Virus record (IMG/VR): IMGVR_UViG_3300025886_000011
Coordinates: 1-64,000 of that record
Origin: a virus
Length of the DNA: 64,000 bases
Direction: 5' to 3' (one strand)
Position numbers and translations under genes: made by a program. The number at the start of each line of letters is the position of its first letter. Position 1 is the stretch's first letter. Shown one piece after another: positions 24,783-34,344 of this stretch. The notes beneath the pieces are model-generated. The model had not been told where the DNA came from and made no database searches. It saw only the letters and a list, made by a program, of their open reading frames with translations.

Positions 24783-24813
24783 ACAAACCTTATATTTTCT
24801 ATATAATAATAAA
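24781..24813 (+). promoter_or_regulatory. Middle-type promoter: AAAC-N16-ATATAA
   Basis: AAAC 24781-24784 overlaps the stop at 24780-24782; spacer 16; ATATAATAATAAA 24801-24813; ATG of UvsX at 24826. Confidence 0.7.
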
Positions 24814-24825
24814 ATAAAAACAAAT

Positions 24826-26022
24826 ATGGCAAAAGAATTTTCATTCGCAGATTTAAACAAGGAAATGTCTAAACACTCCACATACGGAGAGACTTTAGAT
24901 AAATCAACTATCTCAGAGATAGATCACTATATACCAACAGGTAATTGGCATCTTAACGCTTGTTTAACAGGTTCTTTATTTGGAGGTTATCCTAATAATA
25001 GAGCAGTTGCATTAGCTGGGCCTTCTGGTACGGGTAAAACTTATCTTATCTTAAATGCAATTAAACAAGCCCAACAACAAGGCTATAGTATTGTATTTTA
25101 TGATTCTGAAAATGCTGTAGATAAAGCACTAGTTGAAAAATTTGGAATTGATCCAACAAAATTTCGTTATGAGCCATGTAATACGGTTCAAGAGTTTAGA
25201 ACTTCAGTAACTGCTATTACTGATGTATTAGTTGAACAAAAGGCAAAAGGAATTACTTTACCTAAAATTATGGTGGTATTAGATTCTGCAGGTAACTTGG
25301 CAACTCAAAAAGAAATTGATGATGCTAAGACTGGGAGTTCTAAAGCTGATATGACAAGAGCTAAATTGCTAAAATCTACCTTTAGAATTATTATGACGCA
25401 ATTCGGTATTTGTAAAATTCCTTTCTTATTTACAAATCATACTTACCAAACACAAGATCTTTTCTCAAGGCAAGTAGGTGGTGGTGGAACTGGTCCAGAA
25501 TACGCAGCTTCTATTATTCTATTCTTAGGCAAAGCTAAACTTAAAGAAGGTATAGAACAAACTGGAATTATTGTAACCGCTAAACCAAATAAAAATAGAT
25601 TTGCAAAACCTACAAATATTAAATTCCATATTTCCTTTAATAAAGGTATGAATCCTTATATCGGTTTAGAGGAATATATTAGCTGGGATACCTGTGGAGT
25701 TGAAAGAGGAAGGTTTATAAATGAAAATGCATTCAATAAATTAACTGATATAGGTAAGGCTGAGTGTAGAGAGCATTCTTTTACAAAAGATAAAAAAGAA
25801 GTTACCTGGTATTTTCAACCTGCTGCAACTGCAAGAAAGATTTGTGTTAAACATCTAAATGATACCGTTGACCTTAATCAATTATTTACACCGCAAGTAA
25901 TGACCGATGATGTGTTAAAAGCATTAGAACCAATCGTTGCCGCTAAATTTAAATATGGTGAAGAACTTGATGTTGAAAATTTAACCGAAATGCTAGAAGC
26001 TGATGTTACCGAAAAATCTTAA
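24826..26022 (+). CDS. uvsX: RecA/UvsX-family recombinase
   Basis: 398 residues (T4 UvsX is 391). Walker A is GPSGTGKT (65-72), followed by the RecA-core strand YSIVFYDSENAVDK with the catalytic Glu, the Walker B-like IMVVLDSAGNL, and a QVGGGGTGPEYA loop (DNA-binding L2 region). It forms filaments on single-stranded DNA for recombination-dependent replication and repair. It lies directly upstream of a small gene and the gp41 helicase, the same order as in T4 (uvsX, 40, 41). Controlled by its own middle promoter. Confidence 0.9.
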   Translation: MAKEFSFADLNKEMSKHSTYGETLDKSTISEIDHYIPTGNWHLNACLTGSLFGGYPNNRAVALAGPSGTGKTYLILNAIKQAQQQGYSIVFYDSENAVDKALVEKFGIDPTKFRYEPCNTVQEFRTSVTAITDVLVEQKAKGITLPKIMVVLDSAGNLATQKEIDDAKTGSSKADMTRAKLLKSTFRIIMTQFGICKIPFLFTNHTYQTQDLFSRQVGGGGTGPEYAASIILFLGKAKLKEGIEQTGIIVTAKPNKNRFAKPTNIKFHISFNKGMNPYIGLEEYISWDTCGVERGRFINENAFNKLTDIGKAECREHSFTKDKKEVTWYFQPAATARKICVKHLNDTVDLNQLFTPQVMTDDVLKALEPIVAAKFKYGEELDVENLTEMLEADVTEKS

Positions 26023-26302
26023 TACTGCAAAACTTAAAGTAAAGCACGTATTAGGAAATCATACAACCTTGTCCAACTATCCAGACGCTGAGGATATTAT
26101 ATATGAACTAATACGAGATTATTGTGGAAAAGTTGCAAAGGAAATTAAATTTACTAATGTATCCTTAAAGAAAAAGTATAGCCTAGATGATGAAAAGGCT
26201 AATTCTATAATTATGCAACTTAGAAACGATAAGATAATTAAAGTATCATTATCTAATTCTGCTTATACCACATATGAAGTTATTACAAACCCATATGAGT
26301 AA
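26003..26302 (+). CDS. Hypothetical protein, possible winged-helix, between uvsX and helicase
   Basis: 99 residues, starting 20 bases inside the end of uvsX. Residues about 45-95 (VSLKKKYSLDDEKANSIIMQLRNDKIIKVSLS) look like a winged-helix fold with a recognition-like helix and wing. Position matches T4 gene 40, but I see no sequence support for that identity. It could be a small DNA-binding replication accessory. Its stop overlaps the next promoter's AAAC. Confidence 0.55.
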   Translation: MLPKNLNTAKLKVKHVLGNHTTLSNYPDAEDIIYELIRDYCGKVAKEIKFTNVSLKKKYSLDDEKANSIIMQLRNDKIIKVSLSNSAYTTYEVITNPYE

Positions 26303-26334
26303 ACTAAATATAGTTTTTGCTATATAAAAATAAA
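26301..26334 (+). promoter_or_regulatory. Middle-type promoter: AAAC-N17-ATATAA
   Basis: AAAC 26301-26304 overlaps the preceding stop TAA (26300-26302); spacer 17; ATATAAAAATAAA 26322-26334; ATG of the helicase at 26339. Confidence 0.7.
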
Positions 26335-26338
26335 CAAG

Positions 26339-27622
26339 ATGAACTCAAGTACAGACCACGAAAAAATATTTTTTAATTATTTTCTTAAGAAGCCACATTA
26401 TCTAAAAAGTACTGGTCCAGGATTCTTTTCAAACAATGATTTAGATCATATAGCAAAATTATCAAAAAAGTTTTATACTGATTTTGGTGAAAGTCCTTCA
26501 AGAGAACAAATGAAGGCACTCATTAAAGATGATTCTAATGAAATTCCTGTAAATATAGTATCCAGTATTTATGATATTAATATTAATGAATATGACCAAG
26601 ATTGGTTAAAGAGAACTGGTGAAGCATGGGTTAAATGGAAACACTTTGATAAACAATTAGTAAGAACTATTGAATATGTAAAGACTCAAGATGTTTCCCC
26701 AGAGAATGTCGAAGATGTAGTAACTCGCGCAATCGGTATGATCTCAACAGAAGGATCCTTAAACTTTGATACTGATATTGGATTAGACTTTTTTAAACCA
26801 GAAGATCACGTACAAAGAACATCAAAGAAAATTGAAACAGGATGGTCTTTTGTAGATAATGTATCAGGCGGTGGATATGATACAAAATCTTTAATAGTTT
26901 ATGCAGGAGAACAGAACATTGGTAAATCTATATGGTTAGCCAATGATGCTGCAAACTTTGTTAGGATGGGTCATAATGTTGTTTTTATAACAGCGGAGAT
27001 GTCAGCACAAAAGGTATTAAAAAGAATAGGTGCAAATCTTCTTCAAATTCCTATGCCACAATATGATGAGAAAACTGGCAATAGAGATTTTATGAAAAGG
27101 CGTTTAGAGAAAATATCTCGAGGCCTACTACCACCTGGTAAACTTTTTGTAAAAGAAATGCCAACTTCACAAGGTACTGTTTTAGATATAGAAGCATACT
27201 TAAAAGATTTAGAAGAAGTACAAGATCATAAAGTAAATGTATTAGTTGTTGATTATATTAACATTCTTGCAAATTATAGAAATCCTAATACTGAAAATAC
27301 TTATATGAAAATAAAACAAATTGCTGAAGATCTCAGGGCATTAGCCGTTAAGAGAGATATGTTAGTAATTTCAGCCACACAGATTAACCGTGGTGCATGG
27401 GATGCTACGGAAGTAAGAATGGAAAACATTGCAGAATCTGCTGGTCTTGCGCATACTGCTGATGTTATGTATGCACTTATTCAAGATTCTATGATGCATG
27501 CAAATAGAGAATACTGGTTAAAGGTATTAAAAATTAGAGATGGTCAAGGTAAAGGTACTCGATGCCGGTTTAATATTGATTACGATCATATGAGACTTAC
27601 TGAGACTGATGATATAAATTAA
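26339..27622 (+). CDS. 41: Replicative DNA helicase, DnaB/T4 gp41-like
   Basis: 427 residues (T4 gp41 is 475). RecA-type motor from about residue 163: GWSFVDNVSGGGYD, Walker A variant AGEQNIGKS (189-197), Walker B NVLVVDYINILAN, and the sensor-like ISATQINR. The N-terminal 140 residues correspond to the hexamer-forming collar. It unwinds duplex DNA 5'-3' ahead of the polymerase. No primase gene (gp61) is found in this window. The next gene starts 15 bases downstream. Confidence 0.9.
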   Translation: MNSSTDHEKIFFNYFLKKPHYLKSTGPGFFSNNDLDHIAKLSKKFYTDFGESPSREQMKALIKDDSNEIPVNIVSSIYDININEYDQDWLKRTGEAWVKWKHFDKQLVRTIEYVKTQDVSPENVEDVVTRAIGMISTEGSLNFDTDIGLDFFKPEDHVQRTSKKIETGWSFVDNVSGGGYDTKSLIVYAGEQNIGKSIWLANDAANFVRMGHNVVFITAEMSAQKVLKRIGANLLQIPMPQYDEKTGNRDFMKRRLEKISRGLLPPGKLFVKEMPTSQGTVLDIEAYLKDLEEVQDHKVNVLVVDYINILANYRNPNTENTYMKIKQIAEDLRALAVKRDMLVISATQINRGAWDATEVRMENIAESAGLAHTADVMYALIQDSMMHANREYWLKVLKIRDGQGKGTRCRFNIDYDHMRLTETDDIN

Positions 27623-27637
27623 AATAAAAAAATATAT

Positions 27638-28135
27638 ATGTGGGGCAAAAAGAAAAAACCAAAATTAGACGAGAATGGAAAACCTATTCCAGTTAAGTTA
27701 GCCGATAAAGATAAAATCTTTAACAATACATACGGTGACCAAGATGTAACCGAGAATAAAGTAAACTTTACTGTTGCCGCTACTTATGGTGATAGTATGG
27801 ATCCGGATGATAGGATGCATTATGAATTGTTAATTAAAAAGATTGATAAGATTATTAAAGGTAGTGAATATGAACACTTAAATGAAGCAACACCAGAAGG
27901 TGTTATTAAAAAATTAAACAAGGTTCAAATCAACAGAGTATATTCTTTCGTAATAGAAAATTTAGGTGACGGATATACAAGGGTAGATTTATTTAGTGTC
28001 ATATCAGATTACTTTGATGTATTTCCTAATAAATTTTATAATTCACTTTCCAATAAATTTAAGGATGAACTTATTAAAGAATTAGACGATAAGTATAATA
28101 TCCTTGAAAAAAGGAAAATCAGAAAATTATTTTAA
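27638..28135 (+). CDS. Hypothetical protein between helicase and gp47
   Basis: 165 residues. The basic start WGKKKKPKLDENGKP is followed by an acidic/helical body with no recognised motif, membrane helix or signal. It sits inside the recombination-replication operon, one base before the gp47-like gene, so a role in replication is likely from context only. Length does not help identify it with gp59 or UvsY and I see no matching motif for either. Confidence 0.6.
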   Translation: MWGKKKKPKLDENGKPIPVKLADKDKIFNNTYGDQDVTENKVNFTVAATYGDSMDPDDRMHYELLIKKIDKIIKGSEYEHLNEATPEGVIKKLNKVQINRVYSFVIENLGDGYTRVDLFSVISDYFDVFPNKFYNSLSNKFKDELIKELDDKYNILEKRKIRKLF

Positions 28136-28136
28136 T

Positions 28137-29222
28137 ATGGCAAGAGTATGGATGGTAAGTGATTCTCATTTAGGATGTAGGTCAAATTCTGTATTATGGT
28201 TAAGCATTATCGAAGATTACTTTTTTGAATTTTTTATACCTCTAGTTAAAAAGGAATATAAAGAAGGTGATGTTCTTTATCATTTAGGAGATGTGTTTGA
28301 TAATCGTCAGAGTGTTAATTTAGCTGCACAGGATTTAGCAATAAGAGTGTTTGAAGAATTAGGTAAAATATTTCCAGATATACATATCATAGTTGGTAAT
28401 CATGATATTATGAGAAAGAACTCCAATGATATAGCATCTGTTGATTGTTTAAAATATTTACCTAATGTTACTGTTCATAAGCAGCCTAAGATTTTAAAGT
28501 ATGGTGATGCTAAATGTTTACTTATGCCTTGGCGCAGAGACCATGCTCATGAAAAGGAAACTTTAGATTCTATTAAAGAAAACATTGATTATATGTTTTG
28601 TCATACTGAAACACGAGGTGTACAAACTTCTCCTAGCACAAAACATTTACATGAAGGTGGTAATGACGTAGGAATATTTAAAAGATTTAAAAGAGTTTAC
28701 TCTGGTCATATTCATTATAGACAAGATAAACAAAACTTTGTGCTTGTAGGTAACCCTTACCAAATGACAAGATCTGATAGAGGAAACCAAAAAGGTATTT
28801 ATGTATTAGATTTAGAGACAGGTAAGCATGAATTCTTTATGAATAAGAGGAGTCCAGAATTTATAAGGTATTATATTAATGATATCTTAGAGATGCGTAT
28901 GGAGGATATAAAGAAAGAAATAAAGGATAATTTTGTAGATGTTTTTATACCATCAAATGTACTAGGTAAATATAACATTAATATGTTTATGGATTATTTA
29001 GATGGTGTTGCTAGAAAATTAGAACCTAGGATTTATGATGAAGAAAATCCTTATGATAGAGAAGATGGCGAAATGTCTGATTTTAATGGAGAACTAAACT
29101 TAATGAATATTGCAGCAGAATATATTAATTCTTTAGAATATGAAGAAGATTTAAAAGAAAGGCTAAAGGCATCAGTGCAGGATTTATATAAAAGAACATT
29201 ATCACCTAACTATGAAGATTAA
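28137..29222 (+). CDS. 47: Recombination endonuclease subunit, T4 gp47/SbcD/Mre11-like
   Basis: 361 residues from ATG 28137, one base after the previous stop; an earlier TTG at 28104 is less likely. Metallophosphoesterase motifs: VSDSHLGCRS (residues about 6-15), YHLGDVFDNRQ, IVGNHDI, CHTE and SGHIHYRQ. Partner of the SbcC/Rad50-like gp46 encoded immediately downstream with an 11-base overlap. The complex resects DNA ends, feeding UvsX-dependent recombination, and in T4 also degrades host DNA. Confidence 0.92.
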   Translation: MARVWMVSDSHLGCRSNSVLWLSIIEDYFFEFFIPLVKKEYKEGDVLYHLGDVFDNRQSVNLAAQDLAIRVFEELGKIFPDIHIIVGNHDIMRKNSNDIASVDCLKYLPNVTVHKQPKILKYGDAKCLLMPWRRDHAHEKETLDSIKENIDYMFCHTETRGVQTSPSTKHLHEGGNDVGIFKRFKRVYSGHIHYRQDKQNFVLVGNPYQMTRSDRGNQKGIYVLDLETGKHEFFMNKRSPEFIRYYINDILEMRMEDIKKEIKDNFVDVFIPSNVLGKYNINMFMDYLDGVARKLEPRIYDEENPYDREDGEMSDFNGELNLMNIAAEYINSLEYEEDLKERLKASVQDLYKRTLSPNYED

Positions 29223-30882
29223 AAAGGTAGAATTTAAAAACTTTGCAAGCTACGGCAACCGTACACAAGTAATAGAATTTGACAAAGATAAAAGTGATCT
29301 TTATTTAGTACTAGGTGGAAATGGCGCAGGTAAAAGTACATTAGCAAAAGTTATAACTTACTTATGTTATGGTAAAGTAGAAGGATCAACATTAAAAGAT
29401 TTACCGAATAGAGTAAACGGTGCTCTTTGGGGTAAGATCCATTTAGAATCTAAAAACAATACCGTTGAAATAGAAAGAGGAATTAATCCTGGTATTTTTA
29501 ATGTTAAAATAAATGGATCTGAATATGATGTTGCAGGTAAAGTAAACTTACAAGATTTTCTAGAAACAGAAATTTATGAAATCCCTTATCATGTATTTAA
29601 GAATGTAATTATTTTATCTGTAAATGATTTTAAGTCTTTTATTACAATGTCTCCTTATGATAAGAAAAGAATCATTGATAAGATATTTGGATTTTCTATT
29701 ATTAATGAAATGGCTGAAGCCGTCAAAGAAAAGAGAAGATCTATTATTGAGGAGATCCGAACATATGACGATGAAATAAGAACTCTTAATGAATCAATAG
29801 AATCTGTAATCGATAAGATAAAGCATTTTGAAAAGGTTAGTAAAAATAAAGATGCTAAAAAGATTAAAGTTCTTAAAGAAAAGCTATTGCAGTTAAATGA
29901 AAATAGAAAAAAGTTAAAAGAGCTTACATCTGCAACAAAAATTAACTTAGAAAAATTAGATGAAAATTCAAGAAAGCAAAACAATAAAAAATCAACATTA
30001 AACTCTAAGATTAACACTGTTAAGAAAGAACTTAAGCTATATGAAAACAATGAATGTCCTACTTGTACAGCCCCTCTTAATTCTGATTTTCATTTAGATA
30101 TTAAAAAAGAAAAACAAGATTCTTTAGATTTATTATTTACTGAATGGAATCAAATAAAAGACGATGCAGAAAAAGCAGAGACTGAATTAACTGATCTTAG
30201 ACAAAAAGGTAGAAAGATACATGTTAAAGTTGGTCAGTTAGAAACTCAGATGGAAGCCATTAAAGATAAGTTAATTGAAATGGCTGATAAAGATGAATCA
30301 GAATCTGGATCTCATCTTAAGCAATTAGTAAAAGATTTTAAAACTAGAAAGGACGATAAATCTACCGGTAAACTAAAGAGTGAAGGCCAGGATTATTACT
30401 TAACTATCTTAGAAAACATTATGGGTGAAAATGGAATTAAGAACTTAGCAGTAAGATCTATACTCCCCTCCTTTAATAACCACATCCAATTAATGGGGAG
30501 AGAGATGGGAATACCGTTTGGTATTAGATTTAATGAAAAGTTTTATTGTTCTCTCCATCATTTAGGAACGGAGATTAGTCCTAAGACACTAAGTACAGGT
30601 GAAAAGAAAAAGGTTGATTTTGTAATTATCATGGCTTTAATAAAAATGATTAAGGTTAGATTCCCATCACTAAACATTTTATTTTTAGATGAAATCTTCT
30701 CTTCTATTGACTCTGATGGTGTACACCATATAATTAACATACTTCATAATACAATACAAGATATCGGCCTCAATACCTTTGTTATCAATCATACGGTTTT
30801 ACCAAGTGAATATTTTGATAAAAAGATTGAAATAACTAAAGATGGTGGCTTTAGTGAATTTAACATTGAATCTATTGGATAA
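29212..30882 (+). CDS. 46: Recombination endonuclease subunit, T4 gp46/SbcC/Rad50-like ATPase
   Basis: 556 residues (T4 gp46 is 560). Walker A LGGNGAGKST (34-43), a long coiled-coil centre (about 165-360) interrupted by a zinc-hook ENNECPTCTAPL, the ABC signature SPKTLSTGEKKK, Walker B LNILFLDEIFSS and the H-loop VINHT. ATP-driven partner of the nuclease encoded just upstream. Position, overlap and motifs all agree. The gp46-gp47 gene order here is 47 then 46, as in T4. Confidence 0.93.
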   Translation: MKIKKVEFKNFASYGNRTQVIEFDKDKSDLYLVLGGNGAGKSTLAKVITYLCYGKVEGSTLKDLPNRVNGALWGKIHLESKNNTVEIERGINPGIFNVKINGSEYDVAGKVNLQDFLETEIYEIPYHVFKNVIILSVNDFKSFITMSPYDKKRIIDKIFGFSIINEMAEAVKEKRRSIIEEIRTYDDEIRTLNESIESVIDKIKHFEKVSKNKDAKKIKVLKEKLLQLNENRKKLKELTSATKINLEKLDENSRKQNNKKSTLNSKINTVKKELKLYENNECPTCTAPLNSDFHLDIKKEKQDSLDLLFTEWNQIKDDAEKAETELTDLRQKGRKIHVKVGQLETQMEAIKDKLIEMADKDESESGSHLKQLVKDFKTRKDDKSTGKLKSEGQDYYLTILENIMGENGIKNLAVRSILPSFNNHIQLMGREMGIPFGIRFNEKFYCSLHHLGTEISPKTLSTGEKKKVDFVIIMALIKMIKVRFPSLNILFLDEIFSSIDSDGVHHIINILHNTIQDIGLNTFVINHTVLPSEYFDKKIEITKDGGFSEFNIESIG

Positions 30883-30884
30883 AT

Positions 30885-30898
30885 AGAATATAAACAAA
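30885..30898 (+). promoter_or_regulatory. Weak late-type motif before gp15-like gene
   Basis: AGAATATAAACAAA, two bases shorter than the usual late core, 9 bases before ATG 30908. Confidence 0.35.
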
Positions 30899-30907
30899 GT
30901 CTAATAG

Positions 30908-31864
30908 ATGTCAGCATATAACCAAGAATTTAATAAAGATAATACTATACTTCGGTATCTAACCGTAGGTATGCTAGCCGAGCTTAGTAAAAAGGTATAT
31001 TATTATAATCAAATAGATGAAGATACCTTAAAGAAAATTGAAGTACCTTTCTTCTATTCTATATCTGGTAACGAAAGATTTCTTTTAGATAATTTTATGT
31101 TTGACGCAGAAAAGGAAGGTAAGGCTATTGGCGATTATGAAGTAGTACCTCGTGGTATTATACAGATGAATTCAATGTCGATTAACGCAGATGAACAAAC
31201 TAATAAATTTACAAGAGCTGAATTTGTAAGAGAATGGGATGGTATGCTAAAGACATTTTCTTTAATGACCAATTTTTTACCAATTACTATAGGATTTGGT
31301 GTAACTATAATATGTTCTAATAATTTAGAAATGTTAAAGGTTACTGATTCTATTATGAGTAAATTATATAAAGGTACTTTATTTAATGTAGATTTAGGTA
31401 TGTTTAGAGTTAATGCCTCAATGTCAGTACCAGAAGACTTTTCACAGGATAGGTTATTTGAATGGGGATTAAATGACAAGAAAGAATTTCAAGTTACTTT
31501 TGATATGGAACTAAAATCGTTTATGCCAGTATTTGAAAGTGGTATATTATTACCTGAAATTGATTTTATTACTAAACAGGCCATAAAATCAAATCCTAAC
31601 GCTTCAGGCGTTGGTCAATTAAGATCTGATAGTAATGGAAATATGGGAATTTATTTTGGAGGTGTATTTCAAGAGTTTAAATTTACTGATGATAATATAA
31701 AAGTTGCACCAGACACGGCGGTTATGAGCAACGAATCATATAATAATATCTCAAGTAAAGAAGTAGGTGGGCCTTATGATGAAAGAACTATTGATACGTC
31801 ACCACCATCAGAAGAATCCCAATCTAGTAAGTCTTACAGAAATGCTAATAATGATGAAGGATAA
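30908..31864 (+). CDS. 15: Tail sheath stabiliser / tail completion protein, T4 gp15-like
   Basis: 318 residues (T4 gp15 is 272). The order of conserved segments follows gp15: an N-terminal RYLTVGMLAEL, then KKIEVPFFYSISGNERFL, VVPRGIIQMNSMSI, the central LPITIGFGVTIICSNNLEMLK, and EFQVTFDMELKSFMPVF near residue 200. I align these with the gp15 pattern from memory, so this is a moderate-strength call. gp15 caps the contracted tail and joins it to the neck. The C-terminal 70 residues are Ser/Asn-rich and probably disordered. It opens the late structural region. Confidence 0.6.
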   Translation: MSAYNQEFNKDNTILRYLTVGMLAELSKKVYYYNQIDEDTLKKIEVPFFYSISGNERFLLDNFMFDAEKEGKAIGDYEVVPRGIIQMNSMSINADEQTNKFTRAEFVREWDGMLKTFSLMTNFLPITIGFGVTIICSNNLEMLKVTDSIMSKLYKGTLFNVDLGMFRVNASMSVPEDFSQDRLFEWGLNDKKEFQVTFDMELKSFMPVFESGILLPEIDFITKQAIKSNPNASGVGQLRSDSNGNMGIYFGGVFQEFKFTDDNIKVAPDTAVMSNESYNNISSKEVGGPYDERTIDTSPPSEESQSSKSYRNANNDEG

Positions 31865-31880
31865 TTAACTCTAAGTTCTT

Positions 31881-31897
31881 AGAATATATAAAACAAA
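31881..31897 (+). promoter_or_regulatory. Late-type promoter motif GAATATATAAAAC
   Basis: AGAATATATAAAACAAA, 14 bases before ATG 31912, no AAAC at the -35 position. Confidence 0.6.
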
Positions 31898-31911
31898 TCA
31901 AATTCTATAAT

Positions 31912-33888
31912 ATGGAAAAAGTTATTAAAGAAGGACAAACACAAGTTTACTCAGGTGGTTCAATAGACCGTCAATATGGTGTTAATACTGATGCTCCTTA
32001 CCTTAATATGCCACCTCAGCAATTAATTGATATTGTTGGTGTTTTATTTGCACAAAGCGGTAAAACTAAACTAGATGGTAAAAACGGTAAAGTAGTTGAA
32101 AGTGGACCAATGACGGATTCACAAGTACTTGCAATTCTTGTAGGTATGGGAACTCCTCAACAATTAGCAATGAGTGCTATCAACGCCTTCAAAGGAAATC
32201 AACCAGAAATTACAGAAAATAATAATAAACAAAAAAATCATAACGAAATGAAATTTACAATTGCTGAACTGCATGAAAATGTTATGAAGAGTATTGAAGC
32301 TTTAAAGGTAATGAATTCGGATAATTCCAGAGTTTCCTATTCTGCTAAAAACGCTCTTGACATTTTACAAGAATCTTTAAAGGCATTCCCTATGAGATTC
32401 AACAACGAAGAAACTGAAGTTATCAGTGAAGAAATAGAAAACAGTGTTAACCCTATGTTAAAGTTTAACATTGCTAAGAACCTTCATAAAAGCTTGGCAT
32501 CTTCAGATTGGTTAAATCCAATACACGAATTAAGATCTTATATCACAGGAGCTTATGCCGATACTAAATGGTCATTCAGGGTAACTGAAGCGATCGCTCG
32601 TACACAAACACAAAAAGGTAAGATGTTTGAAGGATTAGTAAATGACCTAGAAGGTTTATTAAATGAATCTTCTGATACTATTAAATCTAAGTTTTCTGCT
32701 GTGGCTGCAAAAAATCCATGGTCAATGGATTGTAAAGCTATTTTAAATGAAATGAAAGCTGAAGATAATAAAGCTTCTGAAAATGGAAGTGGAACTATTT
32801 CTACAATTCTTTCACCAGTTTTAGAATCAGAAAATGGATTAACATTCCACTTACATGGAAAGAATTATAATTTTGATGGAAAAACAATTACTGAAGCTGA
32901 AGTTAAAGATGCTAGATTCTTCGATGTATTAGAAGGACTAGGAATGTTTAAGAACATGAATAATACTTTAGTTACTTTCGGTGAAGGTAATGATAGAACG
33001 TTAGAATACAATTTAACTGAAGGTACTATTAAATTAGGAAAGACTGATTTATCAAATGCTAGTATAATTGAATTAAAAGAATCTTTAATGGCTCTTAACT
33101 TTTTCGGTTACAGAAATCAATGGAAAATTGATAAAGTATGTAAATTCTTTGAATCTGTTGATCTTCTTGCTGAAATGGATAACTTTACAAACATTACTTC
33201 AAATGAATTTGCAAATTTATTCTTAACTATGATTAATGTAAACGAAGGAGTTTATGTAAACAAAGTTAATTCTGCAATGCACGTAAATGAAATGGTATTT
33301 GTATCATCTGCAACAGAGACAGTTAAATTAGTTAAAGAATTTATTAATTATGATCCTTCTCCAATATTATCAGAAAAATTAATTGCTGAAAATAATGAAG
33401 TTGCTAAAGTTGAAAAATCAAGATCTGATATCTCAGATAAAATTTCATTTTTAGAAGAAAAGAAAGCAAAAGTAAAAGAAGCTATTAATAAGCTTGGTGA
33501 AACTGAAGAACTTACAGAAGCAATGAATCTTTTAGAAGAAGAAATTTCTAAGTTTGAAAAATCTTTACAAGAAACTTATGATAAGGTTGTATTAGGTGGT
33601 AATAAAGGCGATAAGTCTAAAACACATGATGGCGAAGATTTTGAAGAAGAAGATGAAAAGAAAGAAGAAGCAGTAACAGAAAAAAAAAGTCGTAACGATT
33701 ATTTAAACGACGGTTTTGTTGAAGCTGAAATTAATAAAAACGGTAATGGTCTTAGAAAAGGCCAGGAAGTTATGGTAAGTGCCGAGGATTATACTTCTCT
33801 TGGTGATGATGATTCATTAGAATGTATTGATCCAAAAAATGGAAAAACTACAATCTGTCCTAAAGGTCAACTTAATGTTAAGATTTAA
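31912..33888 (+). CDS. Large probable virion protein, two-part (658 residues)
   Basis: No known family recognised. Residues 1-110 form a compact N-terminal part (PYLNMPPQQLIDIVGVLFAQ). An Asn/Lys-rich linker (about 100-112) leads to an internal Met113 (MKFTIAELHENVMKS, ATG 32248) starting a large helical body. Residues about 495-555 are coiled coil. Residues about 565-585 are very acidic, and the C-terminus has a small Cys-containing fold (LECIDPKNGKTTICPKG). Located between gp15-like and gp55/gp4/portal genes with a late promoter, so probably an internal head or virion component. The linker DNA resembles an intergenic leader (see findings). Confidence 0.6.
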   Translation: MEKVIKEGQTQVYSGGSIDRQYGVNTDAPYLNMPPQQLIDIVGVLFAQSGKTKLDGKNGKVVESGPMTDSQVLAILVGMGTPQQLAMSAINAFKGNQPEITENNNKQKNHNEMKFTIAELHENVMKSIEALKVMNSDNSRVSYSAKNALDILQESLKAFPMRFNNEETEVISEEIENSVNPMLKFNIAKNLHKSLASSDWLNPIHELRSYITGAYADTKWSFRVTEAIARTQTQKGKMFEGLVNDLEGLLNESSDTIKSKFSAVAAKNPWSMDCKAILNEMKAEDNKASENGSGTISTILSPVLESENGLTFHLHGKNYNFDGKTITEAEVKDARFFDVLEGLGMFKNMNNTLVTFGEGNDRTLEYNLTEGTIKLGKTDLSNASIIELKESLMALNFFGYRNQWKIDKVCKFFESVDLLAEMDNFTNITSNEFANLFLTMINVNEGVYVNKVNSAMHVNEMVFVSSATETVKLVKEFINYDPSPILSEKLIAENNEVAKVEKSRSDISDKISFLEEKKAKVKEAINKLGETEELTEAMNLLEEEISKFEKSLQETYDKVVLGGNKGDKSKTHDGEDFEEEDEKKEEAVTEKKSRNDYLNDGFVEAEINKNGNGLRKGQEVMVSAEDYTSLGDDDSLECIDPKNGKTTICPKGQLNVKI

Positions 33889-33906
33889 TTAACTTTCACT
33901 TTATAG

Positions 33907-33943
33907 AAAAGCCGGTAGTAATAATAAACTATCGGCTTTTTTT
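33907..33943 (+). terminator. Rho-independent terminator
   Basis: 12-bp stem AAAAGCCGGTAG / CTATCGGCTTTT with one G-T pair, 10-base loop and U-run, 19 bases after the stop of the 658-residue gene. Confidence 0.85.
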
Positions 33944-33971
33944 GTATATAATAATAAATAAACATTATGAA

Positions 33972-34337
33972 ATGGCAAGAAAAAGAAATTATTTAAACAA
34001 TAGAGATCTTTTAGAAGAAATAGTTAAATCTAAAGAATTAGATGAACTAACACCAAAAGCATTAGAATTCCTAATGTTATTAGCAGACAAATGTTCTAGA
34101 AAATTATCATACGCAAACCCTGACGATAGACAAGACTGTATAGCATCTGCTTATATGGATTTGTTTAAATATTGGAGAAATTTTAATCCAGAAAAATCAA
34201 CTAACGCATTTGCGTATTTTACTGAAATATGTAAAAGAGGTTTTGCAAAAGGTTGGAATAAATTACATCCTAGAAAATATGCAGGTACTGTTTCTATTAA
34301 CGGTAGTGCTGATAGTGACGGTATTTATACAATATAA
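33972..34337 (+). CDS. 55: Late-transcription sigma factor, T4 gp55-like
   Basis: 121 residues from ATG 33972 (MARKRNYLNNRDLL); an in-frame start 30 bases upstream lies within the promoter-like leader and is less likely. It resembles T4 gp55 in NYLNNRDLLEEIVKSKEL, ALEFLMLLADKCSRKL, DDRQDCIASAYMDLFKYWRNF and AFAYFTEICKRGFAKGWNK, which is a minimal sigma region 2. Region 4 is absent, so a -35 contact is not expected; gp55 in T4 recognises only a TATAAATA -10. It should direct the GAATATATAAA motifs of this genome (inference). It precedes head genes gp4 and portal. Confidence 0.82.
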   Translation: MARKRNYLNNRDLLEEIVKSKELDELTPKALEFLMLLADKCSRKLSYANPDDRQDCIASAYMDLFKYWRNFNPEKSTNAFAYFTEICKRGFAKGWNKLHPRKYAGTVSINGSADSDGIYTI

Positions 34338-34344
34338 ATTTTAA

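Noticed and set aside
27638-28135. T4 gp59 or UvsY identity for the 165-residue protein
   Set aside because: Right neighbourhood but no conserved block of either family could be recognised.
29655-30050. 131-codon minus-strand ORF opposite gp46
   Set aside because: Ser/Phe/Leu-rich shadow of a Lys/Glu-rich coiled-coil region; no promoter-like leader.
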